From Bacillus_AD sp047238185 (lineage in GTDB: Bacteria > Bacillota > Bacilli > Bacillales > DSM-1321): a stretch of DNA of 64,000 bases. The translations under genes and the position numbers were made by a program. A model generated the notes under the pieces. That model had not been told where the DNA came from. It saw only the letters and a program-made list of their open reading frames with translations, and did no database searches. Positions 16,544 through 24,708 of the stretch are shown here, piece after piece (within the stretch, counting starts at the first letter, position 1; every line of letters begins with the position of its first letter). The stretch lies in the NCBI RefSeq assembly GCF_047238185.1, contig NZ_JBDFMI010000001.1, positions 1,426,001 to 1,490,000 on the forward strand. The letters run 5' to 3'.

Positions 16544-18427
16544 ATGAAAATTTTAAATGCTGAACATCTTACAAAACAAATGGCGGAAAAGACGTTATGG
16601 TCCGACATTTCTTTTTCTATATCAGAAGGTGAAAAAATAGGTATTATCGGAGTGAATGGATGTGGAAAATCCACTTTGATGAAAATGATAGCCGGGATGG
16701 AAGAGAGCGACCAAGGTGAAATTGTAAAGCCTAAAGATTATACGATATCCTTTCTATCCCAAGAACCGCAATACGATGATCACCTATCCATCATGGATTA
16801 CCTTTTCGCAAGCAATACACCCCTTTTTTCCTTAATCAGGCAATACGAAGAGGCATTGAACAACCTTCAAGCCCACCCCGAAGACGATACATTGCAGGAA
16901 AAGTGGATGATGCTCCAGCAGCGGATGGATCAGGAAAACGGCTGGGATAGAAGCGCCGAAGGAAAAACAATTTTGACTAAACTAGGGCTCAAAGAATCCA
17001 GCCAGCTGGTGGGCAGCCTTTCGGGCGGCCAAAAAAAACGGGCTGCATTGGCAAAGGCATTAATTGAACAGCCGGATCTGCTCATACTAGATGAACCGAC
17101 CAACCATTTGGATGCGGGCAGTATCAAATGGCTGGAGGAATACTTAGTCAAATATCCAAAATCAGTCCTGTTCGTCACGCACGACCGATATTTCCTTGAT
17201 AATGTCACAACGAAGATATGGGAATTGGATCAAGGTTCACTATATGAATATAAAGGGAACTATGAATCTTTCTTGGAAGGGAAAGCGATTCGGGAAGAGA
17301 ACGAAGAAAGCACAGCGGCAAAAAAACAGAGCCTATTCAAAAATGAATTGGCTTGGATGAGACGTGGGGCAAAAGCGCGGACAACCAAACAAAAAGCAAG
17401 AATCCAACGGTTTGAGCAAATCGAACAAGATGTTCGCCAAACATCTTCCAGCGATAAACTGGAAATTGAACTGGCGGGTTCACGATTGGGCAGGAAAGTC
17501 ATAGAATGTGTAGATGTTTCTAAACGGTACGGCAATAAAGTGCTATTGGACCATTTCTCAAGGCTGTTCAAACGTGGTGACAGAATCGGAATCATCGGGA
17601 ATAACGGCACTGGAAAATCGACCTTCCTAAATATCTTGGCTGAGCGTGAAGGCGTTGATTCTGGTGTGATTGAACATGGCCAAACAGTCAAAATCGGTTA
17701 CTATACACAGGAAAATGAAGAGATGAATGACCAGCTGCGCATGATTGAGTACATCCGTGAAGAGGCTGAAACCATACAATTGAAGGATGGCAGCTTCCTT
17801 TCCGCTTCTGCGATGCTCGAGAAGTTTTTGTTCCCGATGAATACGCATGGAACGCCGATTTACAAATTGTCCGGTGGGGAAAAAAGACGTTTATTTCTTT
17901 TGCGCATATTGATGTCTTCTCCAAATGTATTGTTGCTCGATGAGCCCACCAATGATTTGGATACACAGACCTTGACCGTACTCGAGGAGTTTCTCCATCA
18001 TTTTTCTGGTGTTGTCGTAACCGTATCGCATGACCGTTATTTTTTGGATAAGGCGGCAACAGAGCTATTGATTTTTGAGGGGAATGGAAAGATTGATGGT
18101 TATTTTGGGGCATACAGCGACTATTTATCGATAGTCTCAAAAGAAAAATCCGCAAAAGAAATGCCTGTCAAATCAACAAAAGAGGAACCCGTTACCAAAG
18201 AAAAGAAAAAAAAGCTCTCCTATATGGAGAAAAGAGAATGGGAAACCATCGAGGAGGACATTCAACACTTGGAAGATGAGCTAGCCAGAGTCGATGAGGA
18301 ATTGGCTTCTATCGGAAGTGATTTTGAAAAAGGCCAGGCTTTAATGGATGCACAAGCAGAATTGAACCAAAAGTTAGAAGAAAAAATGGAGAGATGGGAA
18401 TACCTTTCCGAATTGGCTGATGCCTGA
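16544..18427 (+). CDS. yfmR: ABC-F ATPase YfmR (Uup subfamily)
   Basis: A 627-residue soluble protein with two ABC ATPase domains (about 1-250 and 310-530), joined by the basic P-site tRNA-interaction linker (about 250-310, 'ELAWMRRGAKARTTKQKARIQ'). It ends in a coiled-coil tail ('KKKLSYMEKREWETIEEDIQHLEDEL'). Both domains have Walker A ('GVNGCGKST', 'GNNGTGKST'), LSGGQ/LSGGE signatures and LDEPTN Walker B motifs. YfmR-type proteins act on ribosomes stalled at difficult sequences and overlap with EF-P function. Start at 16544 from TAGGAGAAGG (16527-16535). There is no transmembrane part, so it is not an exporter. Confidence 0.95.
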   Translation: MKILNAEHLTKQMAEKTLWSDISFSISEGEKIGIIGVNGCGKSTLMKMIAGMEESDQGEIVKPKDYTISFLSQEPQYDDHLSIMDYLFASNTPLFSLIRQYEEALNNLQAHPEDDTLQEKWMMLQQRMDQENGWDRSAEGKTILTKLGLKESSQLVGSLSGGQKKRAALAKALIEQPDLLILDEPTNHLDAGSIKWLEEYLVKYPKSVLFVTHDRYFLDNVTTKIWELDQGSLYEYKGNYESFLEGKAIREENEESTAAKKQSLFKNELAWMRRGAKARTTKQKARIQRFEQIEQDVRQTSSSDKLEIELAGSRLGRKVIECVDVSKRYGNKVLLDHFSRLFKRGDRIGIIGNNGTGKSTFLNILAEREGVDSGVIEHGQTVKIGYYTQENEEMNDQLRMIEYIREEAETIQLKDGSFLSASAMLEKFLFPMNTHGTPIYKLSGGEKRRLFLLRILMSSPNVLLLDEPTNDLDTQTLTVLEEFLHHFSGVVVTVSHDRYFLDKAATELLIFEGNGKIDGYFGAYSDYLSIVSKEKSAKEMPVKSTKEEPVTKEKKKKLSYMEKREWETIEEDIQHLEDELARVDEELASIGSDFEKGQALMDAQAELNQKLEEKMERWEYLSELADA

Positions 18428-18561
18428 CGGGCTGATCTTCATGGGGGCCAATTACATGATTGAAAAGCAAAAGGAAGCCTAAAGAAGATTCGTTGCTTTT
18501 CAGAAAAAATCATTTATAGTATGCTTATATTATTTAGAAATACGATTTGGAGTGAATATAC

Positions 18562-18999
18562 ATGTCTAATGCATATGAAGAATATATGAAGCAAGTTGCG
18601 CAGCCAATGCGCCAGGAATTAACAAATGCCGGTTTTAAGGAACTTACATCAGCTGATGAAGTAGATTCTTTTTTTGACGAAGCCGATGGTTACTCTTTTG
18701 TAGTGATAAATAGTGTATGCGGCTGTGCTGCAGGCTTGGCGAGACCGGCTGCTATCCAGGCAGTTGCCGATAGCGAGAAAAAACCAGACCATGTTGTTAC
18801 TGTCTTTGCAGGTCAAGATAAAGAAGCGACGGCCAAAATGCGCGAGTTGATTACAGGGCATGCTCCATCTTCCCCAAGTATGGCATTGATGAAAGGAAAA
18901 GAATGCGTCCATTTCATTCCCCGTGATGAAATTGAAGATTTTACAGTGGAAGAGATCATGGAGAATATCAAATCCGGCTTCGACGCAAACCTTGTCTGA
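18562..18999 (+). CDS. brxA: Bacilliredoxin BrxA (YphP)
   Basis: A 145-residue thioredoxin-like protein of the YphP/YqiW (DUF1094) family that removes bacillithiol from S-bacillithiolated proteins such as MetE. The active-site CGC motif is at C53-G54-C55 in 'INSVCGCAAGLARPAA'. It follows B. subtilis YphP (BrxA) more closely than YqiW, including the 'MSNAYEEYMKQ' start and the 'FDANLV' end. GGAGTG precedes the ATG. ypiP starts 6 bases downstream, the same neighbour as in B. subtilis, which suggests one transcript. Its presence implies the host makes bacillithiol. Confidence 0.95.
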   Translation: MSNAYEEYMKQVAQPMRQELTNAGFKELTSADEVDSFFDEADGYSFVVINSVCGCAAGLARPAAIQAVADSEKKPDHVVTVFAGQDKEATAKMRELITGHAPSSPSMALMKGKECVHFIPRDEIEDFTVEEIMENIKSGFDANLV

Positions 19000-19005
19000 G
19001 CAGGC

Positions 19006-19806
19006 ATGATAAACCGTACAATCGTGACGACTGCTGGCAGGCCGGATGAAGGCATGGTGGCTTGCGCAGAACAGACCGCGTTGGATTTGGATATTCCTTA
19101 TGTTCCTCGCAGGAAACGGTCTGTATCTTCCTTTTTCCCTGCGTATGATGCTGTATTGGTCAGAAGTAAAGAAAAAATCCAATTATACCATCAACACTCG
19201 CCTGAGCCATTCTTTTTCCATCCTAATTTGGCAATGGTCAGAATCAAAAGAATAATGGCAGGCGAGCAGGATCCTTTCATAGAAGCCGCTCAGCTTAAGC
19301 AGGGCGACAGTATATTGGATTGTACTTTGGGCTTCGCTTCTGACAGTATTGTTTCCAGCTATGTTGTTGGAGAATCAGGGCGTGTCATAGGGCTTGAAAG
19401 CAGTAAATGCATTGCCTATATCACCGGCTTTGGCCTGAAAAGGTGGAACGATAGTCCAGAAGCTGTTTCAAATGCCATGAAGCGTATAGAGGTCGTCCAT
19501 CAAACCTATTACGAATACTTAAGGGATTTGCCTGAAAATGCTGTAGATGTTGTCTACTTTGATCCGATGTTTGACAGCAGCATTGAGGAATCGAATTCCA
19601 TTCAGGCGATGGCCCCGTTTGCCTGTAAAGAAGGCCTGCCCCAACAAAGCATTGAAGAGGCCAAACGTGTCGCCAGAAAAAGAGTCATTCTTAAGGACCA
19701 CTTCCGAAGCACGCGGTTTCTAGAGCTTGGTTTTACCCAGCAGGTACGGAAAACAAGCAAATTTCATTATGGGATTATTGACTTGCAGAATTCCTCCCAT
19801 AAATAA
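19006..19806 (+). CDS. ypiP: Putative SAM-dependent methyltransferase YpiP
   Basis: A 266-residue protein of the YpiP group, related to the RsmJ-like rRNA methyltransferase fold. An N-terminal predicted alpha/beta part ('IVTTAGRPDEGMVACAEQTALDL') precedes a Rossmann domain with 'DSILDCTLGFASDSIVSSYVVG' as the SAM site, 'RVIGLESSK', and 'VDVVYFDPMFD' as the catalytic DPMF-type loop. The DPxF motif fits amino-methylation of nucleic acid; the target is not established. It starts 6 bases after brxA with only a weak ribosome site (GAGCAGG), so translation may be coupled. Confidence 0.85.
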   Translation: MINRTIVTTAGRPDEGMVACAEQTALDLDIPYVPRRKRSVSSFFPAYDAVLVRSKEKIQLYHQHSPEPFFFHPNLAMVRIKRIMAGEQDPFIEAAQLKQGDSILDCTLGFASDSIVSSYVVGESGRVIGLESSKCIAYITGFGLKRWNDSPEAVSNAMKRIEVVHQTYYEYLRDLPENAVDVVYFDPMFDSSIEESNSIQAMAPFACKEGLPQQSIEEAKRVARKRVILKDHFRSTRFLELGFTQQVRKTSKFHYGIIDLQNSSHK

Positions 19807-19808
19807 CG

Positions 19809-19846
19809 AAAAAGGTGGCGGCCAATGAGTGCCGCCACCTTTTTAT
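19809..19846 (+). terminator. Terminator after ypiP
   Basis: AAAAAGGTGGCGGC pairs with GCCGCCACCTTTTT around an 8-base loop, with a T-run at 19840-19844. Confidence 0.9.
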
Positions 19847-19881
19847 CTTAATTTGATGTGGAACATAAGCATACATTTTTA

Positions 19882-20004
19882 AGGTCTTAAGCTTTTCGGG
19901 GATAAACGGGCGCTATCCGCTTTTGGGTTCATCCAGCTGCAAGCGCCATCCCCTCGAGGTCTTAAGCTTTTCGGGGATAAACGGGCGCTATCCGCTTTTG
20001 GGTT
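19882..20004. repeat. Tandem short hairpin repeats (family locus 2)
   Basis: A 48-bp sequence starting AGGTCTTAAGCTTTTCGGGG is perfectly repeated at 19882-19929 and 19957-20004. The second copy carries the full left arm (CAAGCGCCATCCCCTCGAGG). Unlike locus 1, the inner CAAAGGC hairpin is missing, so the two arms are joined directly. The right end overlaps the stop codon of the minus-strand small ORF by two bases. Confidence 0.9.
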
Positions 20005-20080
20005 AATCTGCGAAGTTTAGGTAGATGAAGTAGGCGATCAGGACAAAAGTCAGAGCGACGAAGAGATAGGACCATTCCAT
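20003..20080 (-). CDS. 25-residue single-span membrane protein (small ORF)
   Basis: A minus-strand ORF reads MEWSYLFVALTFVLIAYF... and ends LNFAD: one hydrophobic helix of about 18-20 residues with short polar ends. GAGAGGAAG is spaced 7 bases from the ATG (complement of 20088-20096), and TATAAT (complement of 20137-20142) lies about 57 bases upstream. It resembles the small bitopic proteins that modify membrane complexes (CydS/KdpF class), but I cannot name a family. The stop codon abuts the interspersed repeat. It is too short for usual gene callers. Confidence 0.6.
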   Translation of the reverse strand: MEWSYLFVALTFVLIAYFIYLNFAD

Positions 20081-20136
20081 GTTAACACTTCCTCTCGTGT
20101 TTTTTTACTTTCTTTTATTTTACATTTTCGGTAAGG

Positions 20137-20142
20137 ATTATA
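20137..20142 (-). promoter_or_regulatory. -10 candidate for the 25-residue membrane ORF
   Basis: TATAAT on the minus strand, 57 bases before the ATG. The -35 is weak (T-rich). Confidence 0.35.
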
Positions 20143-20251
20143 TTCTTTTATCCCCGCTTAAAAATAAATGAAACCTTTAGGAGTTTTATTCGTAATACAG
20201 GCATAGATCATGTATAGTAGAATAATAGAATGAAGTAAGCGAGGGATTCAA

Positions 20252-20869
20252 TTGACAAATGTACCGAAATGGATGAAGAAGAGTTTTGTTATTCTTTTAT
20301 CCATCCTGACACTTGGTTTAGTTTCGCCTGATGATTTTCACTGGCAGAATGAGGCTGCGGCACATAAGTCCGGAAAGAAAAGCTTACAGGCGGAAGAAAG
20401 ACCTGAAGAATCTTATACTTTACAAACAACTATTGAAGAAACCGAACTCCCCGTCGATCGTAGCCTGTTGATAGAGCAGTTTGTCAATCAGGCAGAAGAG
20501 ACAAGTTATGTGAAATTTGGGGAACGGATCAAGCCAAAAATCGAAGATGAGTTTACAACTATCATTCTGCCGGAAATGCAGAAAGCTATCGCCTCTTATA
20601 TTGAAAAATGCCCTGAACAGGATTTAACCCATTTAGCTATTTCGCAGAAACCTGCTTCGGGCTATGGCGAAAAGATTTTTAATGTGTATAATGAAAAGAC
20701 CGGAGAAGACATCATCCGATTCCATGTTCGAAGAGAAAACCCGCCGCAACAAGGTTTTTGGTTCAATTTTCATTATCATACCGACATGGATAAGTTTGTC
20801 GCCCACCACGATTTAGGCAGCATTTACTGGGATAAAAACACACCTCCTAAATGGTCAACATTGCAATAA
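20252..20869 (+). CDS. ypjP: YpjP-like protein, probably exported
   Basis: A 205-residue protein with a basic N-terminus and one hydrophobic segment ('KKSFVILLSILTLGLVSP', about residues 9-26), so it is secreted or N-anchored. The rest is an acidic domain of unknown function ending 'GFWFNFHYHTDMDKFVAHHDLGSIYWDKNTPPKW', the most conserved part of YpjP. It starts with TTG, with GAGGGA 5 bases upstream. The position between ypiP and thyA/dfrA matches B. subtilis gene order. The role is unknown. A strong terminator follows. Confidence 0.8.
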   Translation: MTNVPKWMKKSFVILLSILTLGLVSPDDFHWQNEAAAHKSGKKSLQAEERPEESYTLQTTIEETELPVDRSLLIEQFVNQAEETSYVKFGERIKPKIEDEFTTIILPEMQKAIASYIEKCPEQDLTHLAISQKPASGYGEKIFNVYNEKTGEDIIRFHVRRENPPQQGFWFNFHYHTDMDKFVAHHDLGSIYWDKNTPPKWSTLQ

Positions 20870-20928
20870 TGGAATCCGTTAGGAAGAAGTGCCTATCCTG
20901 GTCGAATAAAGGAACAGAAGATACTATG

Positions 20929-20958
20929 GTCCATTAAGGAGTGTAGTATCTTTTTTTA
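20929..20958 (+). terminator. Terminator after ypjP
   Basis: AGATACTA (20929-20936) pairs with TAGTATCT (20944-20951) under a T-run (20951-20957). Confidence 0.8.
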
Positions 20959-21020
20959 TGTACATAGTATAGAAAAGAAATGAAAAAAAGAGGCAATCAT
21001 TGCTTTCGGGGAGGTTTAAT

Positions 21021-21881
21021 ATGAGCATTATTCTTGCATTGCTTGCGGCTGTCTTCGCTGCATTAACGTCCATATTGGCGAAGCTTGGCATTGAGGCAAT
21101 CAATTCAAATTTGGCAACAGCAGTAAGGACAGTCGTGGTTGTCATAATGGCATTCATCATTGTGGTGGTTACGGGGCAATTTTCAACTATTGTGGGCTTG
21201 TCTTCCCGCTCTTATTTATTCTTAATCTTGTCAGGCATTACAACAGGTCTTTCCTGGCTCTGTTATTTTAGGGCAATCAAGCTTGGAGATGTGTCGCGTG
21301 TTGTCCCTATTGATAAATCTAGTGTAGTGTTGACCATAATACTTTCTTTTTTGATTCTTGGCGAGCCAGCAAATACTATGGTTATCATGGGCGGAGGGCT
21401 AATTACGATTGGCACTTTCCTGTTGATTGGCAAAGTTAAAAAAGACCATCTGAAAAAGCCTTCCCAATCATACATATTGCTGGCTGTCCTATCGGCAGTC
21501 TTCGCCGCAATGACATCTATTCTGGCGAAAATAGGCATTGAGAATGTCGATTCGAATGTTGCCACGTTTATCCGCACAATCGTCATTCTGTTGTTTGCGT
21601 GGGGAATTGTCTTTTTCCAAGGGAAGCAAAAAGAATTAAAGGGAATTACACGGAAAGACTATCTATATCTTATTTTATCAGGTGTCGCTACAGGATTATC
21701 TTGGCTCTGTTATTTTGGGGCCATCTCAATCGGCAAAGTCTCCATTGTTGCCCCAATTGATAAGTTTTCAGTTGTATTAACAATGCTTCTCGGGTTTGTA
21801 TGGTTGAAGGAAAAGCCTAATAAACAAACGATTATAGGCGGTGCAGTCATAACAGCAGGGACGGTTTTGCTGATTTTATAG
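21021..21881 (+). CDS. EamA-family (DMT superfamily) transporter
   Basis: A 286-residue integral membrane protein with ten predicted helices made of two homologous EamA halves. The duplication is obvious: 'LLAAVFAALTSILAKLGIEAINSNLATAVRTVVVV' reappears as 'LSAVFAAMTSILAKIGIENVDSNVATFIRTIVIL', and 'ILSGITTGLSWLCYFRAIKLGDVS' as 'ILSGVATGLSWLCYFGAISIGKVS'. Members export or import metabolites; the substrate is unknown. The ATG at 21021 follows GGGGAGG (21007-21013). It is independent of its convergent neighbour. Confidence 0.9.
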   Translation: MSIILALLAAVFAALTSILAKLGIEAINSNLATAVRTVVVVIMAFIIVVVTGQFSTIVGLSSRSYLFLILSGITTGLSWLCYFRAIKLGDVSRVVPIDKSSVVLTIILSFLILGEPANTMVIMGGGLITIGTFLLIGKVKKDHLKKPSQSYILLAVLSAVFAAMTSILAKIGIENVDSNVATFIRTIVILLFAWGIVFFQGKQKELKGITRKDYLYLILSGVATGLSWLCYFGAISIGKVSIVAPIDKFSVVLTMLLGFVWLKEKPNKQTIIGGAVITAGTVLLIL

Positions 21882-21903
21882 GGAGCCGCTGGAGAACATC
21901 TAA

Positions 21904-21930
21904 TAGGCTTCATCCTTAAGGTGAAGCCTA
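21904..21930. other. Hairpin between convergent genes
   Basis: TAGGCTTCA (21904-21912) and TGAAGCCTA (21922-21930) enclose TCCTTAAGG. The stem is perfect but there is no T-run on either side, so terminator function is uncertain. Confidence 0.5.
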
Positions 21931-22164
21931 CTAAGAGGTTCGTTTTTCTTTGAAGAAAACGTTAAATACAACGATGAAGAAAAAGAAAAAAAGGATGGAG
22001 ATAACAACGGGAACCACCCAATATCTGATTTGTGAATAAAGAAGGAAGCCAAGGAAAGTCGACAGAAGGACCAAATCCAGATAGACAAATAATGGCCAAT
22101 TCATCACGATATAGACATCATTGATTTTTTCCAATTCTTGATTGGAGTCAGTATGTTTATTCAT
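21931..22164 (-). CDS. Small two-span membrane protein
   Basis: A 77-residue protein with a polar N-terminus and two hydrophobic segments ('WPLFVYLDLVLLSTFLGFLLY' and 'VVPVVISILFFFFFIVVFNVFF'), then a basic tail. AGGTGA (complement of 22170-22175) supports the ATG at 22164 over an in-frame GTG at 22173. I do not recognise a family. It lies 59 bases after the start side of the GIY-YIG gene's 3' end on the same strand, so the two could be co-transcribed. Confidence 0.65.
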   Translation of the reverse strand: MNKHTDSNQELEKINDVYIVMNWPLFVYLDLVLLSTFLGFLLYSQIRYWVVPVVISILFFFFFIVVFNVFFKEKRTS

Positions 22165-22222
22165 TGAGTTCACCTATTCAAGTAGTTACAAGTATACTAT
22201 GTGCTTTTTGGGAAAAGGTGAT

Positions 22223-22594
22223 TCAAATTCTTTTTAAAAAAATGAGATGGCCGCCGCATTTACAGTCCGATGAACCGAATTGTTTGGGGAAACGCTGTCC
22301 TAGTTGGGCGTATTTTTCAGCGAGGGCGCATTCACCTTCATGTTCAGGAAATGTTTGGACATTGGCAATATCACAGTAAGGACGGAAATAATCTATATGC
22401 CAACGGAGTTTCTTTTCGATAGCCAAGTGCCTCTCTATGCGCTTCTGGATATTTTTTTTTGCGCTGCCGATATAGCAATACAATCCAGGGGGAAATGTAA
22501 AGACTCCAAGAGCGCCAATTGATATTGTGGCTTCATCGGAAAGTGTATAAGTGATACAATATAGCGTATGTGAATGGTCAATGACCCATTTCAT
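22223..22594 (-). CDS. GIY-YIG nuclease-like protein (DUF123 type)
   Basis: A 123-residue protein with a single GIY-YIG-like domain: 'GVFTFPPGLYCYIGSAKKNIQKRIERHL' carries the paired motifs and following helix, and the C-terminal 'SDCKCGGHLIFL' matches the DUF123 group. That group is found alone in bacteria and archaea and fused to endonuclease III in some archaea, so DNA processing is likely but unproved. AAAGGGGT precedes the ATG by 7 bases. It lies divergent from thyA. Confidence 0.8.
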   Translation of the reverse strand: MKWVIDHSHTLYCITYTLSDEATISIGALGVFTFPPGLYCYIGSAKKNIQKRIERHLAIEKKLRWHIDYFRPYCDIANVQTFPEHEGECALAEKYAQLGQRFPKQFGSSDCKCGGHLIFLKRI

Positions 22595-22698
22595 TTCGGA
22601 TACCCCTTTACTATTGGTTTATGCCTAACATTATATCAGTAAAAGAGGTTACGGAACGGTCGGGCTAAGTATTTATAAGTAATTGAGGTGCATGGATA

Positions 22699-23643
22699 GT
22701 GAAACAATATTTGGAATTGTGTGAGCATGTGTTGGCGAATGGGGTAAAAAAAGAAGATCGGACAGGAACGGGTACGATCAGTACATTTGGTTATCAAATG
22801 CGATTTGATCTGCAGAAGGGGTTTCCGCTAGTGACAACCAAAAGAATCCCTTTTCGGTTAATTGCAAGTGAGTTGTTATGGTTTATTAAAGGAGATACAA
22901 ATATCCGTTATTTATTGCAGAACCGGAATAATATCTGGAATGAGTGGGCCTTTAAAAAATGGATTGAAAGCGGCCAGTACAAGGGTCCTGACATGTCTGA
23001 TTTTGGTCTGAGATCACAGCAGGATGAGACATTTGCTGTACAATATGAGGAACAAATGGCCGAGTTCATTAAGCGCGTATTGGAAGATGAAGAATTTGCA
23101 GCCACTTTTGGCGAACTGGGAGATGTCTACGGCAAGCAGTGGAGAAATTGGAAAACAGCCAGTGGAGAAACAATTGACCAATTGAAGGATGTGATTGAAA
23201 CGATCAAAACGAATCCTGATTCAAGGCGTTTAATTGTTTCTGCCTGGAATCCTGAGGATATCCCTTCTATGGCTTTGCCTCCATGCCATACTTTATTCCA
23301 ATTTTACGTACTGGAAGGAAGGCTTTCGTGTCAATTATATCAAAGAAGCGGCGATGTATTCCTTGGAGTGCCTTTCAACATTGCAAGTTATGCACTTCTG
23401 ACCCATTTAATCGCCCACGAGTGCGGGCTGGAAGTCGGGGAATTCATCCATACATTGGGCGATGCGCATATATACAGCAATCATATCGAACAGGTTAAGA
23501 AGCAACTGGAAAGAGATCCGAAGCAGCTGCCGATTCTACATTTGAATAAAGAGAAGGAAACTATTTTTGACTTTGAGATGGAAGATATTTCGATAGAGGG
23601 GTATGAGCCACATCCGGCTATTAAAGCGCCGGTTGCGGTTTGA
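22699..23643 (+). CDS. thyA: Thymidylate synthase (ThyA type)
   Basis: Converts dUMP to dTMP using 5,10-methylene-THF and releases DHF, which the next gene product recycles. The 314-residue length reflects the insertion in the small domain seen in Lactobacillus-type enzymes (about residues 90-140). Catalytic C196 lies in 'MALPPCHTLFQFYV', with 'DRTGTGTIS' (phosphate loop), 'QRSGDVFLGVPFNIASYALL' and 'HTLGDAHIYSNH' intact. The GTG start follows GAGGTG (22685-22690). dfrA starts 29 bases downstream, making a thyA-dfrA operon. Confidence 0.97.
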   Translation: MKQYLELCEHVLANGVKKEDRTGTGTISTFGYQMRFDLQKGFPLVTTKRIPFRLIASELLWFIKGDTNIRYLLQNRNNIWNEWAFKKWIESGQYKGPDMSDFGLRSQQDETFAVQYEEQMAEFIKRVLEDEEFAATFGELGDVYGKQWRNWKTASGETIDQLKDVIETIKTNPDSRRLIVSAWNPEDIPSMALPPCHTLFQFYVLEGRLSCQLYQRSGDVFLGVPFNIASYALLTHLIAHECGLEVGEFIHTLGDAHIYSNHIEQVKKQLERDPKQLPILHLNKEKETIFDFEMEDISIEGYEPHPAIKAPVAV

Positions 23644-23672
23644 CATAAGAATCCGAGGGAGGGAATAGCAGC

Positions 23673-24158
23673 ATGATCGTATCAATGATAGTTGCCATGG
23701 ATTCAGACCGTGTCATAGGGAAGAATAATCAAATGCCTTGGAGGATTCCGAGGGAACTGCAATATGTTAAATCTGTCACCATGGGCCATCCGATTATTAT
23801 GGGCAGAAAAAATTATGAGAGTATTGGACGTCCACTTCCGGGAAGAAAAAATATTATTATGACACGCGATAAGAATTATGAAGCTGCTGGTTGTGAGATC
23901 GTCCATTCAAAAGATGCCGTTTTTGACTTGTGTGAAGGCGAAGAAGAAATATTTATCTTTGGAGGCGAACAGATTTATAAGCTTTTCCTGAAGGATGCCG
24001 ATCGTTTATATATCACAAGGATCAACCATTCTTTTGGAGGAGATACGTTTTTTCCTGAGATAAAGGAATCGGATTGGCAAGAAACATCTTGTGAAAAAGG
24101 GATCCGTGATGAAAATAATGATTACGATTATTATTACCACATTTATGAAAAGAAGTAA
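23673..24158 (+). CDS. dfrA: Dihydrofolate reductase
   Basis: NADPH-dependent reduction of dihydrofolate, the trimethoprim target. The 161-residue protein has 'AMDSDRVIGKNNQMPWRIPREL' with catalytic acid E28 (glutamate, as in other Bacillus DHFRs), 'PIIMGRKNYESIGRPLPGRKNIIMTRD' (NADPH and substrate site) and 'IFIFGGEQIYKLFL' (cofactor site). GGGAGGG precedes the ATG. It sits directly after thyA, whose reaction consumes reduced folate. A shared terminator follows. No sequence feature suggests a resistant variant. Confidence 0.97.
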   Translation: MIVSMIVAMDSDRVIGKNNQMPWRIPRELQYVKSVTMGHPIIMGRKNYESIGRPLPGRKNIIMTRDKNYEAAGCEIVHSKDAVFDLCEGEEEIFIFGGEQIYKLFLKDADRLYITRINHSFGGDTFFPEIKESDWQETSCEKGIRDENNDYDYYYHIYEKK

Positions 24159-24197
24159 TGGAACAGGTAGTAAACCAATTGCGCACCACCTAATAAA

Positions 24198-24228
24198 AGG
24201 CTTCTCCATTTTGGGGAAGCCTGTTTTG
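24198..24228. terminator. Terminator between dfrA and a convergent membrane gene
   Basis: AGGCTTCTCC (24198-24207) pairs with GGGGAAGCCT, with TTTTG downstream and an A-run upstream, so it may serve both directions. Confidence 0.8.
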
Positions 24229-24233
24229 ATGGA

Positions 24234-24536
24234 TTATATGAGGCAATAGCCAACGATGGGCGGTCCGATGATAAGGACAGCTGCAATTGTGCAAATGCCG
24301 ATGGTGGTGCCCCGTGAAAGCTTATGCATTTCTTTTCCTTTATAGTAACCAGAAAACTGCCATTTGTTTCGATACAGGATAAAAAGCAGCAGGTAAACGC
24401 CTATCCCCCCTATCCACTTGAACGAGTTCATCGGTATAGAAAGGTGTGCATACGTGTACATTAACAATTGACCCAGCAGGCTTCCCAATATGCAAAAAAT
24501 GAGGATAATCCTGCCAAGCTCCATTACTACCTTCAT
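24234..24536 (-). CDS. Uncharacterised small membrane protein
   Basis: A 100-residue protein with three hydrophobic segments ('LGRIILIFCILGSLLGQLLMY', 'WIGGIGVYLLLFILY' and 'TTIGICTIAAVLIIGPPIVGYCLI') and a central basic loop 'RNKWQFSGYYKGKEMHK'. I do not recognise the family. The start is uncertain: AAGGAGGG lies about 11 bases before the ATG at 24536, a long spacing, while the first ATG after it is out of frame. It is divergent from plsC and convergent with dfrA. Confidence 0.6.
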   Translation of the reverse strand: MKVVMELGRIILIFCILGSLLGQLLMYTYAHLSIPMNSFKWIGGIGVYLLLFILYRNKWQFSGYYKGKEMHKLSRGTTIGICTIAAVLIIGPPIVGYCLI

Positions 24537-24708
24537 TCCATTCAGTTCCCTCCTTTCCTTCCTAGCAATTATAGCATAGTTGCCCATTTTACGAATTATT
24601 TAATCAATTCAAATTTAATAGTGTTTTGTCGGATGTTTCGAACAGTATAGTCATAATAGGCATCTTTATATATAATGGTTTAGGTATTTAGTATCAGGAG
24701 GTCAATTA

